This document shows positions 1-6,863 of a stretch of 10,708 bases of DNA, in pieces (within the stretch, counting starts at the first letter, position 1; the number at the start of each line of letters is the position of its first letter). Position numbers and translations under genes: made by a program. The notes beneath the pieces were generated by a model. The model was not told the DNA's origin. It searched no databases and was given only the letters and a program-made list of their open reading frames with translations. The DNA is from Actinomycetes bacterium (GTDB lineage: Bacteria > Actinomycetota > Acidimicrobiia > Acidimicrobiales > Palsa-688): contig JAKAXN010000129.1 of the NCBI GenBank assembly GCA_021816565.1, positions 1 through 10,708 of the forward strand, read 5' to 3'.

Positions 1-508
1 GCAGGTGCTCCAGCCGGCCCCCGGCCGCCAGCAGCAGCCGGAGCGGCCGCTCCAGGTCCGGGTCTTCGAGAATCGAGTCCACGAACTCCGACCAGCGGGC
101 CTCGAACTGGATCTGGGAGGTGATCTCGTCGAGCACCTCGATGCGCGGTGGCAGGCCGGCCTCGATCGGGAACTCGGCGAGGATCCGCTGGGCGAAGGAG
201 TGAAGCGTGCCGATGGCCGCCCGGTCCAGGTCGGCGAGCCCCGAGCGGCACATCCCGGACCGCTCGGAGCGGCGCTGCATCTCGGCCCGTATACGGTCCG
301 CCAGCTCGGCGGCGGCCTTCTCGGTGAAGGTGATGGCGGCGATGTGGTCGGCCGGTACGCCCGACTCCACCAGCGCCACGAAGCGGTCCACCAGGCAGGT
401 GGTCTTGCCCGATCCGGCCCCCGCTTCGAGGAACAAGGTGCGTGCCAGCTGCTCGCTGACGGCCCTTCGGGCCCGGTGGTCGTCTGTCGTCGTTGTGTCA
501 GCGGCCAC
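1..508 (-). CDS. UvrD/AddA-like ATP-dependent DNA helicase, N-terminal part (runs off left edge)
   Basis: This is the N-terminal 169 codons of a superfamily 1A helicase, which uses ATP to translocate along and unwind DNA, here probably as the motor of an AddAB-type repair complex. Three motifs are visible in order: the Walker A motif AGAGSGKTT (residues 29-37), motif Ia AITFTEKAAAEL (58-69) and IGTLHSFAQRIL (99-110). Their order and spacing fit UvrD, RecB and AddA. The start is a GTG at 506-508 that overlaps the end of the upstream nuclease gene by 11 nt, which indicates translational coupling and one operon. The remainder, including the second motor half and any C-terminal nuclease domain, lies outside the window. 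Assignment to AddA rather than AdnB or another UvrD paralogue rests mainly on the neighbour. Confidence 0.93.
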   Translation of the reverse strand, partial: MAADTTTTDDHRARRAVSEQLARTLFLEAGAGSGKTTCLVDRFVALVESGVPADHIAAITFTEKAAAELADRIRAEMQRRSERSGMCRSGLADLDRAAIGTLHSFAQRILAEFPIEAGLPPRIEVLDEITSQIQFEARWSEFVDSILEDPDLERPLRLLLAAGGRLEHL

Positions 509-3500
509 CGGCCAGCGCCTCCGGCTCGACGAGTTCGATGTAATCCCGCAGGACCGGGTGAGCGCGCTTGCGCTCCCACTCCCTGCGGGTCTCCGCGGTG
601 CTCAGCCCGTCGGGGGAGCAGTAGCGGCAGTCGACGTAGTGGTAGGGCGGGTCGGCGGACGGCCGGCGGGGGAATATCCCCGACCGGATCCCGTCGACGA
701 TCGCCGCGATGGCCGCCCCCACCTCCTTCTCGACCTGCGGGCCGACCGGGTAGCCGAGCCTGCGGAACCCGCCCTTGTCGGTGGTGAACCAGTAGTACGC
801 CTCCACCATGGACCGCCCGAGCACGTGGCGGGCCGCCGCCGCGTACACCGCCAGCTGCAGGTGCCGGCCGCCCAGATGCGGGTCTCCCTCGGCCAGGTCC
901 CTGTAGGTGCTGAGTCCCCCGGTCTTGTAGTCGAGCACCGTCAAGGCGTCGGCACCGCCGTCATCGACGCGGTCGATCGACCCCCGGAACGCCACGGATC
1001 GCCCGTCGGGCAGCGGGTACGGCGCCCCCTCGAAGCTCAGCTCCGTGCGGAGCGGCCGGCCCGTGTCCTCCCGGGCGAAGCGGGCCAGGTCCTTGACGAT
1101 CCGGGCCCGGTCCCGCCGCCAGAAGACCCCCCGGCCGCTCAGCCCCTGGGCTGCCAGGAGCTGGCACTCCTCCTCGGCGATCCGCTCGAGCAGCTCCCGG
1201 GCGGCCCCCTCCCAGGGCCCGTGGCTGCCCCCGGGGATCTGCCCGGCGATGAAGCGCTCGAGGATCCGGTGCATCAACGTGCCCTTCTCCAGGGCGGACA
1301 TCTCCAGGCGGGTCTCCGGCTCCTCGACCGCTTCCACCCCCAGCAGGTGGTTCATGAAGAAGGCGTGGGGGCAGCGGGCCCACTCCTGCAGCCGGGTGGC
1401 CGACGTGACCGTCCCCGCCGTGTAGTCGGGCAGCTCCGCGCCGGTGAGGTGGCCGTCGAAGCGGGTGAAGCGCGCCGAGCGGCGTGCCCGGGCCAGTGCC
1501 ATCCCGCCTCGGAGGACGGCGTCGGCGGCCATCACCGGGGAGGGGTCCGACAGCATGCCCGACAGGCGCAGGTCCTGGGCGGTGGCCGGGAAGTCGGTGG
1601 AGGCGATACCCGCGGCGTGCGACGCCACGGCCTCGAACCAGGGCGCTGCCAGCCCGGCCAGGTCGTCGGTGAAGAGCGCCGGTCGGCCGGCCAGCACGGC
1701 GGCGTCGGCCAGCAGCCACCGCGACGCCGGGCGGCCGGTGCTGCGGCGCAGATCGCCCCGGGGGAACACCAGGACCGCCTGCTCGGAGCCGGCGACCGCG
1801 GCGAGCAGATGGCGGTGGTCGTCGTGGAGCCGCTCGGACCGCAGCTTCAGCTCCCCCCGGCCGGCCCGGCGGACCTCGTCGGGGAGCAGCGAGTCCTCGA
1901 CGCGCTGGACCGGGAACGACCCCTCGGCCATCCCCAGCACCACCGTCCGGGCCGTGCGGACCCCCACCGCCGACCCCACGGGTGCCACCAGCACGCCGTC
2001 ACCCAGCCGGCCGACCCGGCGCAGGGCCAGCTCCAGCTCCGCGTCGAGCGCCCGGCGGAAGACGTCCAGACCGGGCGGCGCACCCCCCAGCTGGTCCAGG
2101 CCGGCCAGGCGCTCCACCGCCTGTTCCACCCGTTCGGCGGCCCGGAGTTCCTCGTCGGGCCACCCTTGCCGGCGGCGTTCGCCCCCCACCCACTTGTCGA
2201 GCAGGGCCGTCACCGCGTCCGACAGGGAGCGCCACGAGCCGGCGGCGTGGAGCGCCTCCAGGTCCGACCGGAGCCGGCCCACGAACGACTGGAGCCGCTC
2301 GGCCTGCTCGGCGTCGAGGCTCAGGCGGCGGGCCCGCGGCTCGTCCTCGTCGCGCCGCGCCTCCGTCGCGGTCAGGCGACGGCGGGCCGCGTACATCTGC
2401 AGGCGCCCGGTCCAATCCGACCCGCACACCACGCCGGCGTCGCGCGACACCCGCTCCCATGCGCGGGCCGGGGCCGGGCGGTCACCGTCGAGCAGCCCCG
2501 ATCCCGACACCAGCCCCAGCACCTCGTCGCGCCGGAAATCGCCGTCGGCCAGGCCCAGCAGGGCCCGGACCGTGCGCCCCAGGAACATCTCCCCGAGGGT
2601 CCGTACCGGCGCCCCGGAATGAGGTATGCCGGCCGCCTCGAGGTGCTCGTGGAGCAGCCGGGCGTAGGGTTCGGCCGGACCGTAGAGGACCGCCATCCGC
2701 CCGAGGGGCACGCCGTCTCTCATCCAGCCGGCTATCAGCCGCAAGGCGCCCCGCACCTCCTCGTCGGGGTCGCTGACGCTCACGATACGGCTGCACACCG
2801 GACGCTCGACAGGCGCCCCAGGGACCTCGATCCCGGCCCGGCGGTGGGCTTCGATGACCGGTCGGTCGGCGTCGGCCTCGCCGGTCAGGCCGACGTTGAC
2901 CCTGAGCGGGGCCACCCCGGCCAGTGCCCGCAGCAGCCGGGCTTCGGCCGCCGAGGGGTGCTGCAGGAGATGCACGATCACTGCGGCCCCTGCCACGCCG
3001 CCCGCCTCCACCACGCCGGTGGCGGCGGCGATCAGGTCTGCCTCGTCGTACCATCCGCCAGCGAGCGCCTCCCGGGCCTGCCGGTGGACGCGGACCACGT
3101 CGGAGGCCAGCCCCCCGGTCCCGGCCAGCCCGTCGAGGGCCTCTTCGGTCAGGCCGGCCAGCTCCCGCGCTGCCGACACCAGGGCCAGCTCCGTCGCCGG
3201 GTGGTCGGCCACCGGCGCAAAGCGCCCGGGGTCGACCTCCAGAACCTGCCGTATCGCCGCGGCCAGCACCGGGCCGCTGACCGGTCGCCGTCCGGCCGCC
3301 GCCAGCCGGGCCGAGCCCAGGCGCTCGGCCACGCGGGCCAGGGTCGTGAAGGTGACGGCGGCCAAGCCCCCGGGCCGGGCGGCCAGCTCCCGCCGGATAG
3401 CCACCCCCGCATAGTTGGACGCCACCACCACCGTCACCTCGGCCAGCGGGTCACCGTCCTTGGCCCGGGTGATCTGCTCGGCCAGCAGGTCGGTCGCGGC

Positions 3501-3566
3501 GGGTCCGTAGGCGGTGACCAGGGCGTCGATCCACGGGCCGTCCGCACCGGCCTTCCCGCTCAGCAC
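498..3566 (-). CDS. AddB-like PD-(D/E)XK nuclease with degenerate helicase region
   Basis: This 1022-aa protein is the probable partner of the following helicase in processing double-strand breaks. The C-terminal nuclease domain is well marked: GTLMHRILERF with H766, GSIDRVD (862-868, D865), LDYKTGG (878-884, D879 and K881) and QLAVYA (904-909, Q904). These are the RecB/AddB nuclease motifs. The N-terminal half resembles an SF1 fold (TVVVASNYAGVAIRREL near 45-61) but I see no Walker A GxGKT, so it is probably not a working motor. This fits AddB-like proteins whose helicase half is structural. Cys732, Cys980 and Cys983 match three of the four iron-sulfur ligands expected around such nuclease domains, while the fourth site is Ser989. 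The GTG start at 3566 is the first possible after an in-frame stop at 3600-3602, with a GGAGG-like stretch about 10 nt upstream. An AdnA-type identity is the main alternative. Confidence 0.9.
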   Translation of the reverse strand: MLSGKAGADGPWIDALVTAYGPAATDLLAEQITRAKDGDPLAEVTVVVASNYAGVAIRRELAARPGGLAAVTFTTLARVAERLGSARLAAAGRRPVSGPVLAAAIRQVLEVDPGRFAPVADHPATELALVSAARELAGLTEEALDGLAGTGGLASDVVRVHRQAREALAGGWYDEADLIAAATGVVEAGGVAGAAVIVHLLQHPSAAEARLLRALAGVAPLRVNVGLTGEADADRPVIEAHRRAGIEVPGAPVERPVCSRIVSVSDPDEEVRGALRLIAGWMRDGVPLGRMAVLYGPAEPYARLLHEHLEAAGIPHSGAPVRTLGEMFLGRTVRALLGLADGDFRRDEVLGLVSGSGLLDGDRPAPARAWERVSRDAGVVCGSDWTGRLQMYAARRRLTATEARRDEDEPRARRLSLDAEQAERLQSFVGRLRSDLEALHAAGSWRSLSDAVTALLDKWVGGERRRQGWPDEELRAAERVEQAVERLAGLDQLGGAPPGLDVFRRALDAELELALRRVGRLGDGVLVAPVGSAVGVRTARTVVLGMAEGSFPVQRVEDSLLPDEVRRAGRGELKLRSERLHDDHRHLLAAVAGSEQAVLVFPRGDLRRSTGRPASRWLLADAAVLAGRPALFTDDLAGLAAPWFEAVASHAAGIASTDFPATAQDLRLSGMLSDPSPVMAADAVLRGGMALARARRSARFTRFDGHLTGAELPDYTAGTVTSATRLQEWARCPHAFFMNHLLGVEAVEEPETRLEMSALEKGTLMHRILERFIAGQIPGGSHGPWEGAARELLERIAEEECQLLAAQGLSGRGVFWRRDRARIVKDLARFAREDTGRPLRTELSFEGAPYPLPDGRSVAFRGSIDRVDDGGADALTVLDYKTGGLSTYRDLAEGDPHLGGRHLQLAVYAAAARHVLGRSMVEAYYWFTTDKGGFRRLGYPVGPQVEKEVGAAIAAIVDGIRSGIFPRRPSADPPYHYVDCRYCSPDGLSTAETRREWERKRAHPVLRDYIELVEPEALAGGR

Positions 3567-3760
3567 CGGCCGCCCGCCTCCGCGGCCGGAGCCTTCCGGT
3601 CACGCCCGGGGCCATCGACCACCGGCACCGTCGCCGCCCGTACCTGCGTCCCGCCCGTCACCATGCCCACGATAGGTGGCCCCTGTGACGGCCGGGCCGC
3701 CGGTCCCCGGCGCCCCCGGGGGTCGCGGGGTGCTTCCCCGGATGGGGGGAGCAGGGGCTG

Positions 3761-3766
3761 TAGTAT
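3761..3766 (+). promoter_or_regulatory. Possible -10 element for the tRNA-Thr gene
   Basis: TAGTAT lies 28 bp upstream of the mature tRNA 5' end, fits the TANNNT pattern, and is the most A/T-rich hexamer in this otherwise GC-rich gap. Transcription would begin near 3773, just before the leader hairpin at 3775-3790. No convincing -35 element was found, so the call is tentative. Confidence 0.35.
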
Positions 3767-3774
3767 CGTCGCCT

Positions 3775-3790
3775 CGGCACGAAAGTGCCG
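3775..3790 (+). other. GNRA-loop hairpin in the tRNA leader
   Basis: CGGCAC-GAAA-GTGCCG forms a perfect 6-bp stem closed by a GAAA tetraloop. It ends four bases before the mature 5' end of tRNA-Thr, so it would lie in the precursor leader removed by RNase P. The structure is seen directly in the sequence. A role in processing or stability is inference. Confidence 0.45.
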
Positions 3791-3794
3791 GTAG

Positions 3795-3867
3795 GCCCGA
3801 GTAGCTCAGCCGGCAGAGCAACGCACTCGTAATGCGTAGGTCAGCGGTTCGATTCCGCTCTCGGGCT
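3795..3867 (+). tRNA. tRNA-Thr (anticodon CGU)
   Basis: A full cloverleaf can be folded by eye. The 7-bp acceptor stem pairs 3795-3801 with 3860-3866, and the D arm starts with GCTC. The anticodon stem ACGCA/TGCGT encloses the loop CTCGTAA, giving anticodon CGT, which reads ACG (threonine). The T arm is AGCGG-TTCGATT-CCGCT. The discriminator base is T at 3867. CCA is not encoded. A T-run (3876-3880) follows, but I see no stable hairpin before it. Translated frames across this gene give nonsense peptides that should not be annotated as proteins. Confidence 0.95.
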
Positions 3868-3934
3868 CTCGGACGTTTTTCCAGGTCAGCCGGCTGAGGA
3901 GGGGGTCTGGGCCGGGATTCGCTGGCTCGACAGA

Positions 3935-4108
3935 CTTGGCCGATGTCCGAAGGCTGCCAACTTGGCCCGGCATCTGACCAGCTCTCGTAGGTCGCGGACC
4001 CCGGCGGGCGATCCACGCCTCCGGCACGTCATTGCGCCGCAGCCGGTTCGCCAGCTCGGTGGCATCTTTCACGTCGTTCTCCACCCGACGGGTGTCCGAG
4101 CTGTCCAC
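3935..4108 (-). pseudogene. Degenerate fragment of an IS110-family (DEDD) transposase
   Basis: Reading leftwards from 4108, one frame gives DTRRVENDVKDATELANRL and then LRRNDVPEAWIA. This is the IS110-family segment holding the last two acidic residues of the DEDD catalytic site (the D-x2-D in NDVKDA). After about 4007 the homology moves to another frame, VRDLRELVRCRAKL, and near 3958 it returns to the first frame with GSLRTSAK. The joined product resembles a stretch of IS110 transposase with two single-base indels. The N-terminal DEDD residues, the C-terminal half with the conserved serine, and any element ends are missing. This is a dead scrap of an insertion element 68 bp downstream of the tRNA gene. 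The family assignment comes from motif recognition, not a search. Confidence 0.75.
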
Positions 4109-4233
4109 TGGTTTTCGGCTCCCCGAAGGTATAGGCCACGGACAACACGGCGATCGCTTCGCGGTGGTGGTGTCCCCCCGGCCTCGGAGGGGGGTCCACT
4201 CCCGGGCGGCGGGGTGCCCAGAGCCAGTTGCGA

Positions 4234-5283
4234 TCATTGGGACGGCCCGGCCCTCAGCACCTCGGTCGCGTGCGGCAGCCGCGGGCGTGACTGGTCCACC
4301 AGGACGGGTGAGTCGGTGCCGGCGCCGATCGGACCGGGCGCTATGTCGGATCGGCCGCTTTCGGCATGGAGGAAGGCGGCCGCGACCCGGGCCGGCTGGT
4401 CCACCTGCAGGTAGTGGTTGGCCCCGGGAACGAGGTAGAGGAGGTTCCGGCCGGGCTTGACCATCAGGAATTCGTTCCAGACGGCCGTTGCCACCCGGGG
4501 CGGCGAGACGGTGTCGAGCAGCCCCCAGATCAGAGTTGTGGGCACATCTGAAGCGGCAAGCCGCCCGAGCCAGTCGCGCTCGTGTTGAGCGCGTTCGACG
4601 AGGTACTGGATGGTCTCGTGGAGGACCTTGATGCCGTCGTTGTGGGCGAAGGTGGTCGTGAGCGCCGCGACGTCCGGGTGCTCGGGCGGTCGGGGCGGTG
4701 AGAAGGTCATCTCTCCCATGCCGGCGGCGAGCATTTCAGGGGTGAGACCGTCCAGCAGCGCCGGCGCGGTCGTGGCATCGAGCACCTGCCGCTGGAAGTC
4801 GGTGAGGTTCGACAGGGGAAGGAAGATGTTGCCGTTGGTCAGGACCAGATGCTCGACCACCGGGTGACGGGAACGGTCGGGGTCTCCGTGGGTTCCGAGC
4901 ACGTAGTTGAGGGCGACGCTCGACCCCCGGTCGTGGCCGAGGACCACTAGCGACTCGGCACCGACGATGTCGCGGATGTAGTAGTCGAGAAGCTCAGCGT
5001 CGCGCCCCAGGCTGTAGCCCCAGCCCACTGGTTTGTCCGAATATCCGTAGCCTGGAAAGTCCAGCGCGCAGACCCGGTAGTGCTCCTCGAGCAGGCCCAC
5101 GAGCTCGAACCAGTCGATGCTGCACGTCGGGAACCCATGGACCAGCAGGAGCACGGGGCGATCGGTGCGGCCGGCCTCCACATGGAAGATCGCCACTTCG
5201 TCGCCCCCGCCGTCACGTGGTGCCCACCGGAAATAGGAGCCTCGGGCCCGCCAGGCGGCAGCTCGCTCGTCAACGCCCATCAT
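4234..5283 (-). CDS. Alpha/beta hydrolase with Asp nucleophile (haloalkane dehalogenase / epoxide hydrolase type)
   Basis: This 349-aa protein is an alpha/beta-hydrolase-fold enzyme. Numbered from the ATG at 5283, it has an oxyanion-side HGFPT motif (49-53), the nucleophile elbow LGHDRGS with Asp118, the acid Asp257 in GLLDTVSP and the base His290 in GANHYLQVDQP. An Asp in the elbow is typical of epoxide hydrolases and of haloalkane or fluoroacetate dehalogenases, which act through a covalent ester intermediate. Esterases use Ser there. The substrate cannot be read from sequence, and I do not see the halide-stabilising Trp next to the nucleophile (it is Arg119). GGAGG at 5289-5293 sits 5 and 8 nt from two consecutive ATGs (5283, 5280), which argues against the in-frame TTG at 5295. 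About 40 C-terminal residues rich in Pro, Gly and Ser extend beyond the fold. No signal peptide is seen, so it is probably cytoplasmic. Confidence 0.88.
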   Translation of the reverse strand: MMGVDERAAAWRARGSYFRWAPRDGGGDEVAIFHVEAGRTDRPVLLLVHGFPTCSIDWFELVGLLEEHYRVCALDFPGYGYSDKPVGWGYSLGRDAELLDYYIRDIVGAESLVVLGHDRGSSVALNYVLGTHGDPDRSRHPVVEHLVLTNGNIFLPLSNLTDFQRQVLDATTAPALLDGLTPEMLAAGMGEMTFSPPRPPEHPDVAALTTTFAHNDGIKVLHETIQYLVERAQHERDWLGRLAASDVPTTLIWGLLDTVSPPRVATAVWNEFLMVKPGRNLLYLVPGANHYLQVDQPARVAAAFLHAESGRSDIAPGPIGAGTDSPVLVDQSRPRLPHATEVLRAGPSQ

Positions 5284-5506
5284 GGTTGCCTCCAATGTGT
5301 TTCCTGGTGGCAGCGGGGTTGCTGCCGGGACAATTCATGCCGAACAAGAGCCGGGGAGAACGGCTGACGGCGATCCCCACGGGAGGCTCCCCGGTGCCAT
5401 TGCCAACGACATGGATGGCGTGACCGCAGACGCTTCGGCGGTTCTCGGGGGCGCTCCTGAGCGACTCCGGCGTAGACCTGCTGTCGCGGCCAGGTCCGCT
5501 GGGGCG
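5284..5506. other. Stretch without a convincing gene
   Basis: Open frames cross this stretch on both strands, but their translations are Arg/Pro/Gly/Ser-rich, lack recognisable motifs, and no frame is better than the others. It may hold the eroded 3' end of the decayed gene at 5507-6119 plus the hydrolase leader. No terminator or promoter was identified. Confidence 0.4.
5289..5293 (-). promoter_or_regulatory. Ribosome binding site deciding the hydrolase start
   Basis: GGAGG on the minus strand lies 5 nt before ATG 5283 and 8 nt before ATG 5280. It overlaps the alternative TTG at 5293-5295, which therefore cannot use it. It supports one of the two ATGs as the true start. Confidence 0.7.
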
Positions 5507-6119
5507 GAGGATCAGACCTTCCACCAAGATCAACCAGCCAGGCGCGGTGAACGAGAGAGCGGGGCCGGTCAACCGCCCGTCCGGCGACACGTCCAATCGC
5601 TTGCCGCTGTAGAGACCGAAGCGGGCGGTGGCCGTAGCCCCGCGTTGCGCACACATTCGTCCCGGAGCGCTCCGCCAGAACGCCTCCAGCGCCTTCTCCT
5701 CGGAATAGACCGGGTGCATCCCCTTCGGAGGCGGATCGATCCGGAAGGCGCCCACGCCCCTGTCGCTGTAGCCGGGGGACAGGTAGGGAAGCTGGAGGCG
5801 GTGGCCTTGGCTGCTTCCCATGATGCTGAGAGTACGGCCCGGGGGTGTGAGCCTGGCGTTACAGAACGGCCACGGACCCCATTCGGGCTCGGCAACCCGG
5901 CCCGGATCCGACCACAGCGGCGGTAGGGCCGGGGTCCAGATCACCAAGGTGGCGGCGGTCGGGAATCTGCCTCCCCTTACGGGCCACCCTGAAGGGCGTG
6001 GTCGATGCCATGGCTTGCGCTCCTGCAGAGGTAGACCATGGTTGGGTCGGAGCCGGGGAGCTTCGCCGTCCAGACAGTCCATCCCATCGGCCACTCGGTG
6101 GTCGCCACTCGGTGGTCAC
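5507..6119 (-). pseudogene. Decayed gene of unknown function, broken by a 14-bp duplication and a later frameshift
   Basis: A GTG at 6119 is preceded by GAGG with 6-nt spacing and lies 15 nt after the stop of the upstream membrane-protein gene, as in an operon. It reads VTTEW before a 14-bp tandem duplication (6090-6117) throws the frame. The frame after the duplication gives protein-like sequence including GWTVWTAKLPGSDPTMVYLCR, but stops at 5977-5979. Protein-like sequence then resumes in a third register from about 5975, with segments such as SDPGRVAEPEWGPWPF, HPVYSEEKALEAFW and CAQRGATATARFGLYSGK, and fades after about 5507. I do not recognise the family. A GTG at 6108 is in the post-duplication frame and could bypass the first lesion, but not the second. 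A sequencing error at the second site is possible. Confidence 0.55.
6090..6117 (-). repeat. Exact 14-bp tandem duplication
   Basis: GACCACCGAGTGGC occurs twice with no gap (minus strand, 6117-6104 and 6103-6090). Fourteen is not a multiple of three, so it shifts the reading frame of the gene starting at 6119. Removing one copy restores VTTEWPMGWTVW as one continuous frame, which suggests a recent replication-slippage event. Confidence 0.85.
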
Positions 6120-6134
6120 TCCGTTCCTCGGCCC

Positions 6135-6542
6135 CTAGCGAATAGTCCAAGCCGCCCAGACGGCCACCAACGAAGCAGCCGTTGGAGCGACGAATAAGGG
6201 CCAGTGCTCGCCACGCAAGGGGAACTTCTTGATCGTGCCGTCGCGAACATTCATCCATAGGAAGAAGATGGCGGCGAGTGCGAAGAAACCCATGAAACAG
6301 AGGTCCAACACCAACGCTCCCGACAACGACGATCGGCGGTTGGAGACACCGATTGGGAGTCCGATGGTCATGCTGAAGCCGCTGGCCATCCTGGCCGCCG
6401 CCCTGCGCGAGAGAGCCCTGCGGTTCGTCGTAGGGAATTGCGGAAGAGTTCCCCTCATCGGCTCATCGTGCGGCGCGGGCCCGACAGTATGGGCCGCTGT
6501 GGGCGCACCATGGTGACCCTCTGTCAAATCCTGACTCTCCAC
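6135..6542 (-). CDS. Small membrane protein, unknown function
   Basis: This reading frame encodes up to 135 aa. Two hydrophobic segments, about residues 74-96 ([20 protein letters not shown] onward) and 114-133 ([19 protein letters not shown]), are separated by a basic loop [19 protein letters not shown], suggesting a two-pass membrane protein. The membrane part looks like real protein. The first ~70 residues are polar and less convincing. The start is uncertain: the GTG at 6542 directly abuts AAGGAG, so that site is too close. TTG 6527, ATG 6458 and ATG 6389 are in-frame alternatives, and the last would leave an 84-aa protein. The gene is richer in A/T than its neighbours and lies 15 nt upstream of the decayed gene at 6119, perhaps its former operon partner. 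I do not recognise the family. Confidence 0.55.
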   Translation of the reverse strand: MESQDLTEGHHGAPTAAHTVGPAPHDEPMRGTLPQFPTTNRRALSRRAAARMASGFSMTIGLPIGVSNRRSSLSGALVLDLCFMGFFALAAIFFLWMNVRDGTIKKFPLRGEHWPLFVAPTAASLVAVWAAWTIR

Positions 6543-6588
6543 CTCCTTCGTATCGGCACTATCAGGCCGATCATTGAAGATCCGGTCG

Positions 6589-6840
6589 GATCACCTGCGC
6601 GGCTCATTTCGACATTCCTTGCCTGGATTGGATGGACCGGGGCCCAGCAGCCTGACGACGAGGTCTGCTTCTTCCATGCGGGAGGGCTGGTGTTTCGGCC
6701 TGTGGACGGCCCTGGGAGGCCACGGGGCCCCGGGCATCGAGCTAACGACCGGAGCGTTCGCGGATCCCGACGGCTATGTGTGGGAGGTGGCCCACAATCC
6801 CGGGTGGACGGTCGCGGCGGACGGCTCCGTCACGATCTGA
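6589..6840 (+). pseudogene. Decayed VOC (glyoxalase/bleomycin-resistance-like) gene
   Basis: The 3' end, [19 protein letters not shown] followed by AADGSVTI and a TGA at 6838-6840, is the typical C-terminus of a VOC-superfamily protein and includes the WEV glutamate used in metal binding. Upstream, VOC-like sequence is split between frames: SFRH in one frame, [20 protein letters not shown] and HAGGLVF in another, then [16 protein letters not shown] back in the first. An extra C in TTTCGGC near 6699 accounts for the second shift. About 45 residues normally found between the GIEL and FADPDG segments are missing, as is the first beta strand. It is therefore a remnant with indels and an internal deletion. 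The joined frame of 88 codons from 6574 is open but would not make a complete fold. Confidence 0.72.
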
Positions 6841-6863
6841 ACCATCGCCGACGCCCACGCCGT
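6838..6863 (+). promoter_or_regulatory. Weak candidate ECF-type promoter upstream of the hemerythrin gene
   Basis: TGAACC (6838-6843), 17 nt, then CGTGAG (6861-6866) resembles the two strong sites at 8688-8752 but has a spacer one base longer. It overlaps the stop codon of the VOC remnant and lies about 90 nt before the hemerythrin start. A chance match in GC-rich DNA is quite possible. Confidence 0.25.

Noticed and set aside
207..3794. Very long plus-strand open frame (1195 codons) opposite the nuclease gene
   Set aside because: Its translation is Pro/Gly/Arg/Gln/His-rich without domains, while the opposite strand encodes clear nuclease motifs. It is the usual antisense shadow in GC-rich DNA and also runs to the edge of the tRNA gene.
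3868..3900. Rho-independent terminator after the tRNA (T-run 3876-3880)
   Set aside because: No stable hairpin precedes the short T-run, so it cannot be supported as a terminator.
3600..4016. Minus-strand frame with the peptide ERNRTADLRITSALLCRLSYSG
   Set aside because: This is the well-known artefact of translating a tRNA gene in reverse and is not a protein.
5282..5926. Plus-strand 214-codon frame
   Set aside because: Ala/Arg/Gly-rich composition with no motif, opposite more protein-like minus-strand sequence, and no Shine-Dalgarno.
6229..6516. Plus-strand 95-codon frame
   Set aside because: It lies opposite the membrane-protein frame, whose two hydrophobic helices are more convincing, and it has no recognisable motif.
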